Positions 1-8,396 of a stretch of 64,000 nt of DNA are shown one piece after another (the stretch's first letter is position 1; each line of letters opens with the position of its first letter). The stretch is taken from positions 5,780,654-5,844,653 of the forward strand of contig NZ_CP029343.1 of the NCBI RefSeq assembly GCF_003143515.1, written 5' to 3'. The position numbers and the translations under genes are program-made. The DNA is from Massilia oculi. GTDB taxonomy: Bacteria; Pseudomonadota; Gammaproteobacteria; Burkholderiales; Burkholderiaceae_D. A model generated the notes under the pieces. It made no database searches. It was not told where the DNA came from and saw only the letters and a list, made by a program, of their open reading frames with translations.

Positions 1-749
1 TCGTCTTCACCGGCGGCCCGAGCCTGTACCAGTCGAAACGCGACCGTCACACCAACGCCCACTGCTTCTCGAGCAGCGTCGACGCCAAACACTTCCGCCA
101 GGCCCAGGATCGCGCCATCTCGCACCCGGACCAGGCCCACATCGCGCATCCTCGCCTGGGCTTCTATGGCGTGATCGACGAACGCTTCGACGTCGACCTC
201 GTCTCGAGCATGGCCGATGCCCACCCGGACTGGCAGATCGTGCTGGTCGGCCCGGTCGTCAAAATCGATCCGGCGACCCTTCCGAAGCAGCCGAACGTCC
301 ACTACATGGGCCAGCGCACCTATGACCAGCTGCCGCAGTTCCTGGCCGGATGGGACGTCTGCCTGCTGCCGTTCGCGATGAACGATTCGACCAAGTTCAT
401 CAGCCCGACCAAGGTGCTCGAATACATGGCGGCCGAGCTGCCATGCGTGTCGACCCCGATCACCGACGTCAAGGTGCCGTACGGCGACGTGGTGGAGATC
501 GCCGAATCGCACGGCGACTTCATCGCCGCCTGCGAGCGCCAGCTGGCGCTGGGCGACGAAAAACGCCAGGCACAGGCCGGCCGCATGCGCCAGGTGGTGG
601 CAGGGACCTCGTGGGACCTGACCGCCAGCCGCATGCACGAACTGATCGGCATCGCCGTCCCAGGCAACAAGGTCGAGCGCTTCTTTGCCAACAGCCAGGA
701 GGCGGTGCGCGTGCCGGCGGAGCAGTTGCCGGTGGCGCAGGTAGGCTGA
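1..749 (+). CDS. Glycosyltransferase (GT4-like), C-terminal part
   Basis: The frame is open from the left edge (codons from base 3) to the TAG-side stop at 747-749, so the true start lies outside the window. The visible part is about 248 residues. It matches the second Rossmann domain of GT-B glycosyltransferases: a strand reading WQIVLVGPV, then HYMGQRTYDQLPQFLAGWDVCLLPF, then FISPTKVLEYMAAELPCVSTP. In the GT4 family this last stretch holds the nucleotide-sugar-binding E-x7-E-like region. It probably transfers a sugar to an envelope or exopolysaccharide acceptor in the cytoplasm; the donor and acceptor cannot be told. The gene converges on the histidine kinase gene downstream, with a hairpin between them. 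Confidence 0.75.
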   Translation, partial: VFTGGPSLYQSKRDRHTNAHCFSSSVDAKHFRQAQDRAISHPDQAHIAHPRLGFYGVIDERFDVDLVSSMADAHPDWQIVLVGPVVKIDPATLPKQPNVHYMGQRTYDQLPQFLAGWDVCLLPFAMNDSTKFISPTKVLEYMAAELPCVSTPITDVKVPYGDVVEIAESHGDFIAACERQLALGDEKRQAQAGRMRQVVAGTSWDLTASRMHELIGIAVPGNKVERFFANSQEAVRVPAEQLPVAQVG

Positions 750-806
750 ATACAGTTGAATAGAGTGTGCTGGGTCGGTCAATCCCGGCCCGCACATCTG
801 GCACAT

Positions 807-828
807 CGTCCCCGCCTTCGCGGGGACG
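807..828. terminator. Hairpin between convergent genes
   Basis: A near-perfect GC stem (GTCCCCGC, loop CTTC, GCGGGGAC, with one extra C-G pair outside) lies between the stop of the glycosyltransferase and the stop of the minus-strand kinase. On the plus strand it is followed by GGCGTTTT, so it could terminate that transcript. The same stem might also be a dispersed intergenic palindrome. Confidence 0.5.
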
Positions 829-879
829 GCGTTTTCAGGCCAACGAAGAAGCTTCACGTTTGGCCGCACGGGCGTTGAT

Positions 880-3228
880 TCACACCCTCCTGAGCACTTC
901 CTCGATCGCCTCCACCGTCGCCGGCTTGGTCAGGTGCTCGTCGAACCCCGCCGCCTTCGTCCTGGCGCGATCGGCCTCTCCACCCCAACCGGTCAGCGCC
1001 ACCAGCCGGATGCCCGCCAGGCGCGCGTCTTGCCTGATCGCCGCCGCCACCTCATAGCCCGACATGCCCGGCATGCCCAGGTCCAGGAACACTACGTCCG
1101 GCATCAGGCTGGGCAGCATGCGCAGCGCCTGGCGGCCGTCGTTGGCCACCGGCGCGCGGTGGCCCATCATATTGAGCAGGGCGGCCAGGGTCTCGGCTGC
1201 ATCGCGGTTGTCGTCGACCACCAGCACGCTGCGGCCTTCATGCGCAGCCCCGGATGCCGTCCCGGGCGCCCCGGCCTCGTCCGCGGGCAGCGCTGCTTGC
1301 GCATCGGTCACCAGCGGCAGGCGCACCGTGAAGGTGCTGCCGGCATTGGTGCCGGCGCTGGCGGCGCTCACGCTGCCGCCGTGCAGCTCGACCAGGCTGC
1401 GCACCAGCGACAGGCCGATGCCGAGCCCGCCAGATCCGGGCTGCTGCGCCTGGCCGACCTGGGTGAACATGCGGAATACCTCTTCCAGCGCCTCGGGCGC
1501 GATGCCGATCCCGTTGTCGGACACCGTCACCACCGCCTGCTCGCCGTCGCGCCTGGCCTCCAGCGCGATGCGTCCGCCCTTGGGCGTATAGCGCGCCGCA
1601 TTGTTCAGCAGATTGCTCACCACCTGGGTCAGACGGGTGGGATCGGCGTCCAGCACGAGGTCTTCCTGCGGCAGCCGCAGGTCGAAAGCATGGCGCGCCG
1701 CCTCGATCAGCGGCATGCTGGTTTCGACCGCGGCCGCGAGGATCGTCGCCAGGTGGACGCGCTCGCGCCGCAGCTCGACCCGGCCGCGCGTGATGCGCGC
1801 CACGTCCAGCAGGTCGTCGACCAGGTTCACCAGGTGGTCGAGCTGGCGCTCCATGATGTCGTGCACGCGGCTGACCGCGTCGAGGTCGGCGGGCGAGCGG
1901 CGGATGAACTGCAGCCCGCTGCGGATCGGCGCCAGAGGATTCCTCAGTTCGTGCGCCAGGGTGGCGAGGAACTCGGTCTTGAGGCGGTTGGCTTCGGACA
2001 GGTCGGCCGCCATGCGCCGCAGCGCGGCCTCGGACTGGCGCCGTTCGGTAATATCGGTGAACAGCACCGCGACCCGGCGCCGTTCGGGCGGCCCCAGCCG
2101 CGTCGCGTGCACGTCGAACCAGCGGTGCAGGCCCTTCGCCTCGTTCTGGAAGCGCACCGCCTCGCCGGTCTGCGCCACCTGGCCATAGATCTCGAACCAG
2201 TGCTGCTCGTGCGCTGGCACCATCTGGCGGATCGTCTTGCCCACCGCATCAAGCAGGCCGGTGTGCTTGGCGAAGGCCGGATTGGTCTCGACGAACAGGT
2301 AGTCGCAGGGCTTGCCGTCGGCATCGTAGATCATGTCGATCACGCACAGGCCCTCGTCGATCGAGTCGAACACGGTGCGGTAGCGCTCCTCGGTGGCGCG
2401 CAGCTGCTGCTCGGCCTCGCGCTGGCGTGTGGCGTCCATCACCACCCCATGCACCTCGCGCGGCGCGCCATGGCCATCGTACTCGACGTGGCCGCGCGCG
2501 ATCATCCAGCGCCAGCCGCCGGCAGCCGCGCGGACGCGGTAGGTGGCGGCATAGGCGCCTTCGCCGTCGATCGCGGAATTGATCAAGGCGATGGTCGGCT
2601 CGACGTCGTCCGGATGGAAGGCCGCCAGATAGGTGGCGAGCGGCGCGTCAAGGCGCCGCTCCTGCGGCACGCCGAACAGCGCCGCCATGCGGGCGTCGGC
2701 CCGCACCCGGTCGGGCTCGATGTCCCACGACCAGATCCCCAGCTCGGCGGCCTCCACGATGCGCTCCAGGCGCGAGCGCGTCTGCTCCAGCTCGGCTTCC
2801 GCCCGGTGCCGTTCGACCCGGCTGCTGAAGGCCTCGATGTAGAAGCGCGCCTTGGCGCGCAGGATCGTGGGGGAGAGCGGTTCGGTGAGCACCGCGATGG
2901 CGCCGGCGTCGTACAGCAATTCTTGCGGGAAGGGCAGGGGTTGCGGCAGCCCGAGCGCCACGATCGGCGTGCGGCTGGAACGCGGGTTGCCGCGCACCGC
3001 CCGGATGGTCTCGAGCGTCCCCTCGGCATCACCCGAGTAGCCGACCAAGATCAGGGCGAAGTCGCCCGCGCGTGCCTGGGCCAGGCCATCGGCCGGCGTG
3101 GCGGCCCGGACGATGTCCTGGTCCAGCTCGCGCGAGACCTGGTTGACGATCGGGTCGTCGATCGCGCGCTTGCAGATGAAGAGAACGCTCCTGTGGCTGG
3201 CGTGCGGTAGGGTGTCGGTCAAGGACAT
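880..3228 (-). CDS. Hybrid sensor histidine kinase/response regulator
   Basis: This is a 782-residue soluble kinase. In order it shows an N-terminal receiver-like domain (about 13-130), two PAS domains (about 150-275 and 282-395), a HisKA domain with H-box FLATLAHELRNPLAP, a HATPase domain with the N-box NLLNNAARYTP and G-boxes DNGIGI and GGLGIGLSL, and a C-terminal receiver (about 668-782) with VLVVDDN and the phospho-acceptor Asp in VVFLDLGMPG. The N-terminal receiver is odd: where the acceptor Asp should be it reads LILVGYSGD, so it is probably a pseudo-receiver. No transmembrane segment is seen, so it should act in the cytoplasm. The signal and output are unknown. ATG start at 3228; no partner regulator gene is adjacent. 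Confidence 0.88.
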   Translation of the reverse strand: MSLTDTLPHASHRSVLFICKRAIDDPIVNQVSRELDQDIVRAATPADGLAQARAGDFALILVGYSGDAEGTLETIRAVRGNPRSSRTPIVALGLPQPLPFPQELLYDAGAIAVLTEPLSPTILRAKARFYIEAFSSRVERHRAEAELEQTRSRLERIVEAAELGIWSWDIEPDRVRADARMAALFGVPQERRLDAPLATYLAAFHPDDVEPTIALINSAIDGEGAYAATYRVRAAAGGWRWMIARGHVEYDGHGAPREVHGVVMDATRQREAEQQLRATEERYRTVFDSIDEGLCVIDMIYDADGKPCDYLFVETNPAFAKHTGLLDAVGKTIRQMVPAHEQHWFEIYGQVAQTGEAVRFQNEAKGLHRWFDVHATRLGPPERRRVAVLFTDITERRQSEAALRRMAADLSEANRLKTEFLATLAHELRNPLAPIRSGLQFIRRSPADLDAVSRVHDIMERQLDHLVNLVDDLLDVARITRGRVELRRERVHLATILAAAVETSMPLIEAARHAFDLRLPQEDLVLDADPTRLTQVVSNLLNNAARYTPKGGRIALEARRDGEQAVVTVSDNGIGIAPEALEEVFRMFTQVGQAQQPGSGGLGIGLSLVRSLVELHGGSVSAASAGTNAGSTFTVRLPLVTDAQAALPADEAGAPGTASGAAHEGRSVLVVDDNRDAAETLAALLNMMGHRAPVANDGRQALRMLPSLMPDVVFLDLGMPGMSGYEVAAAIRQDARLAGIRLVALTGWGGEADRARTKAAGFDEHLTKPATVEAIEEVLRRV

Positions 3229-3326
3229 CGTGGCCCGAATATATGGTTATGGTTATTTCGGCAATCTAAGTGTCGCGCCGGGCCATGTCAACGACTTTGC
3301 GTACCTGCTGCGCGCGGCGTACCCGG

Positions 3327-3587
3327 TCAGGATTTGTCCGGCACCTGCTGCGAAGGCACCGGCGTTCGCAGCGCCTCGGGAATGGCGTCGGCGATGCCTT
3401 GCGATGGCGCCTTGCCAATCCTGCGCGCCTCGTCGGACTGCTGGTCGAGGTTCACTTCTTCGGCCACGTCGAAGCGGCCGTCCTCGGCGCCTTCGTCGCC
3501 CGGCAACAGGTTGTCGGAACGGTTGTCCTGGCCGCCGGAGCGAACCGGGGCGCCTGGCTTGCGGTCAGAGTGATCATGAGTGCTCAT
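3327..3587 (-). CDS. Small hydrophilic protein of unknown function
   Basis: An 86-residue, highly charged protein (starts MSTHDHSDRKPGAP) rich in Asp, Glu, Gln and Pro, with no hydrophobic segment or cysteine. The start at 3587 is chosen because a GGAGG ribosome site lies 6 bases upstream; an ATG four codons earlier overlaps that site. The look is that of a disordered, possibly stress-related protein. I do not recognise a family. It lies alone between the kinase and the DUF5985 genes. Confidence 0.6.
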   Translation of the reverse strand: MSTHDHSDRKPGAPVRSGGQDNRSDNLLPGDEGAEDGRFDVAEEVNLDQQSDEARRIGKAPSQGIADAIPEALRTPVPSQQVPDKS

Positions 3588-3684
3588 GCGGACCTCCATG
3601 GAGTGTTGAACATGGCACGATTATCGCGCAGCGCCCCTGCGCCGGGCGCACGCCAGCGTCGCGGTCGGGCGCTCACGGACCACC

Positions 3685-3954
3685 TCACGGACCACGTTTT
3701 TTGCGCGGCAAATTCTTTTCCAGGATGGCCCACAAGATCAAGCCATAGGCCAGCAGCCTGATCAGGTAGTGCAGCGGCGAATCCTCGCCGCCGCCATCGC
3801 GCAATACCGAGTACACGCGGTGCAGCCCTTCGATCGCGAACGACAGGGCGAAATACAGGAAGAAACGGTCGCCGCTGGCGCGCCAGAAGCGCAGGAAGAA
3901 CAGGGCGATGATCAGGGAAGCCATGGCGATGGCGCCGGCCAGCATGTGGGTCAT
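3685..3954 (-). CDS. DUF5985 family membrane protein
   Basis: An 89-residue protein with three predicted membrane helices (AGAIAMASLIIALFFLRFW, FFLYFALSFAIEGLHRVY and LIRLLAYGLILWAILEKN). The pattern with RFWRASGDRFFLYFA after helix 1 and a short basic tail is that of DUF5985, a small inner-membrane family of unknown function in Burkholderiales. It sits 4 bases after the stop of a second DUF5985 gene on the same strand, so the two should be co-transcribed and may work as a pair. Confidence 0.7.
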   Translation of the reverse strand: MTHMLAGAIAMASLIIALFFLRFWRASGDRFFLYFALSFAIEGLHRVYSVLRDGGGEDSPLHYLIRLLAYGLILWAILEKNLPRKKRGP

Positions 3955-3958
3955 CGCT

Positions 3959-4219
3959 TCATTCCTTCTCGTAGATCAGGCCGTAGAGCAGGAGCAGGCA
4001 AGCCACCAGCGCGCTGGCCTGGCGCCACGGCAGCAAGTCGACCTCGGTCGGAAACACCACCTTGTCCAATAACAGCAACAGATTATTCAAGGTCATGCCC
4101 GCGAAACAGGCGCCGCTCCAGAACAGGAGGCGGAGGCGCGTGCGCCGGTAGCCGGTGAACAGCAGCACGGCGCAGCTCAGCGAGGTCAGCATGCAGAGGG
4201 TATAGATCACTTCGCCCAT
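3959..4219 (-). CDS. DUF5985 family membrane protein (second copy)
   Basis: An 86-residue protein with three membrane helices. It follows the same plan as its downstream neighbour: helix 1, then a basic turn and LFWSGACFAGMTLNNLLLLLD, then a last helix ending GLIYEKE. The sequences differ enough that the pair is an old duplication, not a recent one. Gene order winged-helix gene, DUF5985, DUF5985 on the minus strand suggests one small operon whose regulator could be the upstream protein. Confidence 0.7.
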   Translation of the reverse strand: MGEVIYTLCMLTSLSCAVLLFTGYRRTRLRLLFWSGACFAGMTLNNLLLLLDKVVFPTEVDLLPWRQASALVACLLLLYGLIYEKE

Positions 4220-4322
4220 ATCACATCGTCCCGAAGGTAATGCCCATTATTGTTGTCGGCGCTCGGCGCCAGCTCATTGCGTTCAATTTATTGCATACAA
4301 CCAGCTTGCCACATCCCCGATG

Positions 4323-4715
4323 TCATTCGTCCTTGCGCAGGCGGAAGGCATCCGCGAACTGCCAGGCCTGGCGCTCCAGGCTCGAATGAATCAGGTGGGT
4401 GACTTCCACCAGGCGCCGCGCGTACAAGTCGGCCAGGCGGTCGATGCGTTGGCGCAGGGCCTCGTCGACCGGCTCGTAGCGGTAGCAGTGGGCAACGGGC
4501 GGACCGCAGGATTGGGCAATGCCCGCCGTGCACAGGTCGGACAGCAGTTGGCTCGCCACACGTTCGCGGATGTAGAGCCGGCTGGCCAGCATCGCGCTTT
4601 CCCACTGCTGGGTGGGGTCGGCGCGCAGCAGCAGCAAGGCTTCCAGGAAGGGCACGGAGGGAATGCTCGTCAGGACGAAACGGCGTAGATCCTCCGGGAT
4701 CGGCGGGTGGCTCAT
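4323..4715 (-). CDS. Winged-helix-like regulatory protein, putative
   Basis: About 130 residues from MSHPPIPEDLRR. The centre (LLLLRADPTQQWESAMLASRLYIRERVASQLLSDLCTAG) has the helix spacing of a winged helix-turn-helix domain: a residue run before the turn, a recognition helix, then a short wing with CYRYEP. It is followed by a long helix ending THLIHSS. The frame is open for 34 more codons upstream, but ATG 4715 gives a typical N-terminus. It precedes the two DUF5985 genes on the same strand, which suggests it controls or acts with them. Family assignment is by fold pattern only. Confidence 0.55.
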   Translation of the reverse strand: MSHPPIPEDLRRFVLTSIPSVPFLEALLLLRADPTQQWESAMLASRLYIRERVASQLLSDLCTAGIAQSCGPPVAHCYRYEPVDEALRQRIDRLADLYARRLVEVTHLIHSSLERQAWQFADAFRLRKDE

Positions 4716-4884
4716 TCGTGGCGAATATGTTTCCCAAGTGGAAAATCTTATTGAGAAAGCGTTAATTTTAGAACATTCCACGTGGAATTGCTCTGGCAAT
4801 CGTGCGCGCCTGTACACGCAAAACGATACTCAGGAGCACATGCTCAGCTAAAATGCGCGCTTTCTCCACCATTGCCTTCCTATC

Positions 4885-5673
4885 ATGTTTCGCTCCACCC
4901 TGGGCAGATTCCTCGCCCGCCTCGCCGTCGCCGGCGCCCTGGTCGCCGCCGGCGCGGCCCAGGCCGCCAGTTGCCCGGTCCACTACCTCGACGGCCGTGC
5001 GCCCGAGATCCGCAACCAGAAACTGGCCACCGCCACCCGCGAACTGTGCTACGGCGTATTCGGCGTCGTGCACTCTGGCGTGACCCGCACGCCGCTGTGG
5101 TCGGCCGAGCACGTGAGCGCCGCTAACCTCAAGCGCGCCCAGGGCCTGGACCGCGACGACAAGTTCCACGCCGAGCAGCGCCTGCCGCGCGGCCAGCGCG
5201 CCGAGCTGTCGGACTACGCGCGCAGCGGCTTCGACCGGGGCCACCTGGCGCCGAATGCGAACATGCCCGATCGGCGCACCCAGCGCGAGAGCTTTTCGCT
5301 GGCCAATATGGTCCCGCAAGACCGCGACCACAACCGCCATATCTGGGCCCCGATCGAGGGCGCGGTGCGCACCATGGCGAAGAAGGAAGGGGAGCTGTAC
5401 GTGATCACCGGCCCGGCCTTCCTCGGGTCCAGCCTCAAGAAGGTCGGCAACGTGATCGTGCCGAGCCACCTGTACAAGGTGGTGTACAGTCCGCGCCAGA
5501 AGCTGGCGGCGGCCTGGTTCACCGAGAACCGCGCCGACGCGCCGATCAATGTGGTGCCGGTGGCAGAACTGGAGCGCATTGTCGGCATCGAACTGCTGCC
5601 CTCGTTGTCCACGAAGGAAAAGGAACGCATGCTGCGCCTGCCGAAGATCAAGCAGCGCAAGAACCGATCGTAA
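4885..5673 (+). CDS. Secreted DNA/RNA non-specific endonuclease (NucA/NucG type)
   Basis: A 262-residue protein with an N-terminal signal peptide (hydrophobic run AVAGALVAAGAAQA, cleavage near AQA-ASC). The beta-beta-alpha-metal nuclease core carries the signature FDRGHLAPNANM (catalytic His in DRGH), then NMVPQDRDHNRHIWAPIEGAVR with the metal-binding Asn, and YVITGPAF. The family cleaves single- and double-stranded DNA and RNA with Mg2+. Here it should act in the periplasm or outside the cell, for nutrient scavenging or DNA turnover. The small gene 9 bases downstream is probably co-transcribed. Confidence 0.88.
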   Translation: MFRSTLGRFLARLAVAGALVAAGAAQAASCPVHYLDGRAPEIRNQKLATATRELCYGVFGVVHSGVTRTPLWSAEHVSAANLKRAQGLDRDDKFHAEQRLPRGQRAELSDYARSGFDRGHLAPNANMPDRRTQRESFSLANMVPQDRDHNRHIWAPIEGAVRTMAKKEGELYVITGPAFLGSSLKKVGNVIVPSHLYKVVYSPRQKLAAAWFTENRADAPINVVPVAELERIVGIELLPSLSTKEKERMLRLPKIKQRKNRS

Positions 5674-5682
5674 AGGAACACC

Positions 5683-5946
5683 ATGAGCAAGAAGAAACCC
5701 GCCGCCTTCACCCCGTTCGCCAACGAAGCCGACGTCGCCGGCATCGGCGACCTGATGCTGGAAAACCGGATCGACCGCATCACGATCTCGGGCGACGTCG
5801 ACCTGACCGCCGACGTTCCCGGACTGGACAAGGCGCGCCGCCTGCACGCGCTGCTGGGCGAGATCGTGGCCGCGCTGGAGGCGCGAGACCTGCCCGACAC
5901 GCTGCCGCCGCCCGAGATCAAGACCATCGACAACCCGTTCGCCTGA
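5683..5946 (+). CDS. Conserved small protein of unknown function
   Basis: An 87-residue protein beginning MSKKKPAAFTPFANEADVA. It looks like a small globular alpha/beta protein (LMLENRIDRITISGDVDLT, then a helix HALLGEIVAALEARDLP). It has a clear ribosome site (AAAGGAA) just after the nuclease stop and probably shares its transcript. I do not recognise the family. It lacks a signal peptide, so it would stay in the cytoplasm; a nuclease-inhibitor role is conceivable but nothing in the sequence shows it. Confidence 0.6.
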   Translation: MSKKKPAAFTPFANEADVAGIGDLMLENRIDRITISGDVDLTADVPGLDKARRLHALLGEIVAALEARDLPDTLPPPEIKTIDNPFA

Positions 5947-6197
5947 CCCCGGCACACCGGCTCCGGTGCGCCGCCCATGCCGGGTGCCTGCCTGGCATTC
6001 TTTCCCATGTCGTCCTGCGCCTACGTGCCCATCAGTAGGTGGTCCGACGCCGAGTTTCGCCTTGTTCTGACATAAATTTTCCAACGGTCAATGGTGCGCG
6101 AGCTCCATCAGGTTTGGAGTAATCTTGACAACAAAGCGCACAAGCAGCGGCACCTTCGCCGTCGGCGCCAGTACCACCATTTTTCGGAGGAACGACC

Positions 6198-8333
6198 ATG
6201 CAACACACTCTTGTCGCGGTGTTCGATAACCGCACCGACGCGCAGAACGCGATGAACGAACTGCTGTCGTCGGGCTTCACCCGTACCGACGTCCGCCTGT
6301 CCAACGCCGACCCCACCGGCCAGACCGACAGCCTGACCGGCCGTTCCGACCTGAACATCGAACGCAGCCAAGACGGCGATACCGGCATCACCGCCAGCAT
6401 CAAGAATTTCTTCAATGACCTGTTTGGTTCGGATAACGCCGAACACGTGAGCCGTTACGAGGGCGCCGTCACCCGCGGCCACCACGTGCTGACGCTGGTC
6501 GCGGACTCGCTGCCGGAAGTCGAGCGCGCGGCCGACATCGTCGAGCGCTACGGCCCGACCGACATCGACGAGAACGCCACCGGTACCCCGGACATCGCAT
6601 CGAGCGGCATCAGCGCCGGCGCCATGCGCATGGGCAGCAGCGCCGGCATGCAGCAATCGTCGTCGATGTCCGCCCAATCGGGTACGCTCGGCAACGTCCA
6701 GGCGTCATCGACGCCAAAGCTCGACAATCCGGGCGACCGTGAGCTGTTCCAGCAAGGCGCCGTGAGCCCGGGCCAGACCGTGGGCGGCATTCACCAGGAA
6801 TCGCTGGGCAATAGCGGCCTGACCGCCACCGGCGGCACTTCGCTGCAAAGCTCGACCCTGCGCGACGACCCGGTGCAGAACGCACCGCTTGCCGGCAGCC
6901 AGCAGGGCGGACTGTCGGCCGGCAGCGCGCAGCTGGACAACGACCGCCTCGCCACCAACGGTGCGCATAAAGGCGCGACCGCGTCGGCGGCCGGCGCCAG
7001 CCCGCTGGCCGGCAGCTCGCTCGGCGCGGCAGCCGGTTCGTCGATCCAGGGCTCGGCTCTGGAAGGCTCGATCCGCAGCGACTCGCTGCAGCGTGATCTC
7101 CAGGGTAGCCACACCAACTCGCCGAGCGGCTCCCTGAGCGGCTCGCTGAGCGGCGACAGCGCGAACCTGGACAAGCAGCGCAGCGGCGTGCGCATCTTCT
7201 CGCGCGGCCAATCCGACGCCGCGCTGGGCCTGGGCGGCAACACGGGTTCGGGCTCGAGCACCATGGGCTCGTACGACGACGACAGCTATTACCGCAACCA
7301 CTTCAACACCACCTACGGCGCCGCCGGCGCGTCCTACGACGACTACCTGCCGGCCTACAGCTATGGCAGCGAAGCCGCGCGCAGCGGCCGCTACACCAAC
7401 CGCGCCTGGGACGACATCGAATCCGACCTGCGCAGCGACTGGGACAGCCGCTACGCCACCGGCGGCGAACCGTCGACCTGGGAAAAAATGAAGGCCGCGG
7501 TGCGCCACGGCTGGGAACGCATGACCCGCGACGATGACGACGACCTGTACCGCGGCCACTACGACAGCACCTACGCGTCGAGCGGCACCAGGTTCGAGGA
7601 ACTGAAACCGGCCTACACCTATGGCAGCGAGATGCGCCGTAGCGAGCTGTACCGCAACCAGCCATGGGACGACGCCGAGGGCACCCTGCGCACCGGCTGG
7701 GACAACCGCATCGACGGCACCCGCGACTTCAGCACCACCGGCAGCGACACCAGCGAACCGTCGACCTGGGACCGCGTCAAGAACGCCGTCCGTCACGGCT
7801 GGGACAGCATGACCGACGACAACGACGACGACATCTACTACCGCAACCACTGGAACACGACCTACGGCGCCGCCGGCGGTTCGTACGACGAGTACCGTCC
7901 GGCCTACAGCTACGGCTCGGAAATGGCGCGCAACGACCAGTACCGCGGCCGCAGCTGGGACGCGGTCGAGTCCGACCTGCGCAGCGATTGGGATCGCCGC
8001 TATCCGGGTGAGCAGTCGACCTGGGACAAGATGAAGTCCGCCGTGCGTCGCGGCTGGGATCGCATGACCGACGGCGACGACGATGCCTACTACCGCAACC
8101 ACTGGAATTCGGTCTATGGCGCCAGCGGCGAGGCATATGACACATACCGTCCGGCCTACAGCTACGGTTCGGAGATGGCCCTGAACGAGAAATACCGCGG
8201 CCGTCCGTGGAACGACGTCGAGACCGACCTGCGCAGCGATTGGGATACCCGTTATCCGGGTGATGGCGGTCCGTCGACGTGGGAAAAGATGAAAGCGGCC
8301 ATTCGTCACGGCTGGGATCGCATGATGCGTTGA
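6198..8333 (+). CDS. Stress protein with 17M-like N-domain and four tandem repeats
   Basis: A 711-residue, soluble, acidic protein. Residues 1-125 (MQHTLVAVFDNRTDAQNAMNEL onward) match the general stress protein 17M-like (YflT) alpha/beta domain. Residues about 130-355 are a Ser/Gly/Ala-rich linker with short internal repeats such as SGSLSGSLSGDS. The rest is four copies of a unit of about 85 residues with core features YYRNHWNTTYG, PAYSYGSEMA, W-x-x-x-ES-DLRSDWD and STWEKMKAA-x-RHGW. Such units occur in proteins linked to desiccation or osmotic stress, but their biochemical role is unknown. A strong ribosome site (CGGAGGAA) precedes ATG 6198. No signal peptide or membrane helix is seen. It is followed by a bidirectional terminator. 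Confidence 0.75.
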   Translation: MQHTLVAVFDNRTDAQNAMNELLSSGFTRTDVRLSNADPTGQTDSLTGRSDLNIERSQDGDTGITASIKNFFNDLFGSDNAEHVSRYEGAVTRGHHVLTLVADSLPEVERAADIVERYGPTDIDENATGTPDIASSGISAGAMRMGSSAGMQQSSSMSAQSGTLGNVQASSTPKLDNPGDRELFQQGAVSPGQTVGGIHQESLGNSGLTATGGTSLQSSTLRDDPVQNAPLAGSQQGGLSAGSAQLDNDRLATNGAHKGATASAAGASPLAGSSLGAAAGSSIQGSALEGSIRSDSLQRDLQGSHTNSPSGSLSGSLSGDSANLDKQRSGVRIFSRGQSDAALGLGGNTGSGSSTMGSYDDDSYYRNHFNTTYGAAGASYDDYLPAYSYGSEAARSGRYTNRAWDDIESDLRSDWDSRYATGGEPSTWEKMKAAVRHGWERMTRDDDDDLYRGHYDSTYASSGTRFEELKPAYTYGSEMRRSELYRNQPWDDAEGTLRTGWDNRIDGTRDFSTTGSDTSEPSTWDRVKNAVRHGWDSMTDDNDDDIYYRNHWNTTYGAAGGSYDEYRPAYSYGSEMARNDQYRGRSWDAVESDLRSDWDRRYPGEQSTWDKMKSAVRRGWDRMTDGDDDAYYRNHWNSVYGASGEAYDTYRPAYSYGSEMALNEKYRGRPWNDVETDLRSDWDTRYPGDGGPSTWEKMKAAIRHGWDRMMR
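7270..8330 (+). repeat. Four in-frame tandem repeats of about 85 codons
   Basis: Units begin near 7275, 7530, 7816 and 8071. Units 1, 3 and 4 share the block YYRNH(F/W)N-x-x-YGA and the block SDLRSDWD. Unit 2 is the most diverged (RGHYDSTYASSG, TLRTGWDNR) and carries an insertion of about 10 residues before STWDRVKNA. Each unit ends with HGW or RGW plus a DDD-rich spacer. Confidence 0.85.
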
Positions 8334-8353
8334 ACCCGCACCTCGCGTCAATG

Positions 8354-8381
8354 AAAGCGGCGCCCTCGGGCGCCGCTTTTT
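8354..8381. terminator. Bidirectional intrinsic terminator
   Basis: The stem GCGGCGCC (8357-8364), loop CTCG and arm GGCGCCGC (8369-8376) are flanked by AAA on the left and TTTTT on the right. It can therefore end both the stress-protein transcript and the convergent M16 protease transcript. Confidence 0.85.
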
Positions 8382-8396
8382 CGTTGCTCTGCTGCT

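Noticed and set aside
934..3210. Very long plus-strand open frame opposite the hybrid kinase
   Set aside because: The translation is rich in Arg, His, Gly and Gln with no domain, and the opposite strand carries a complete kinase. It is a GC-bias shadow.
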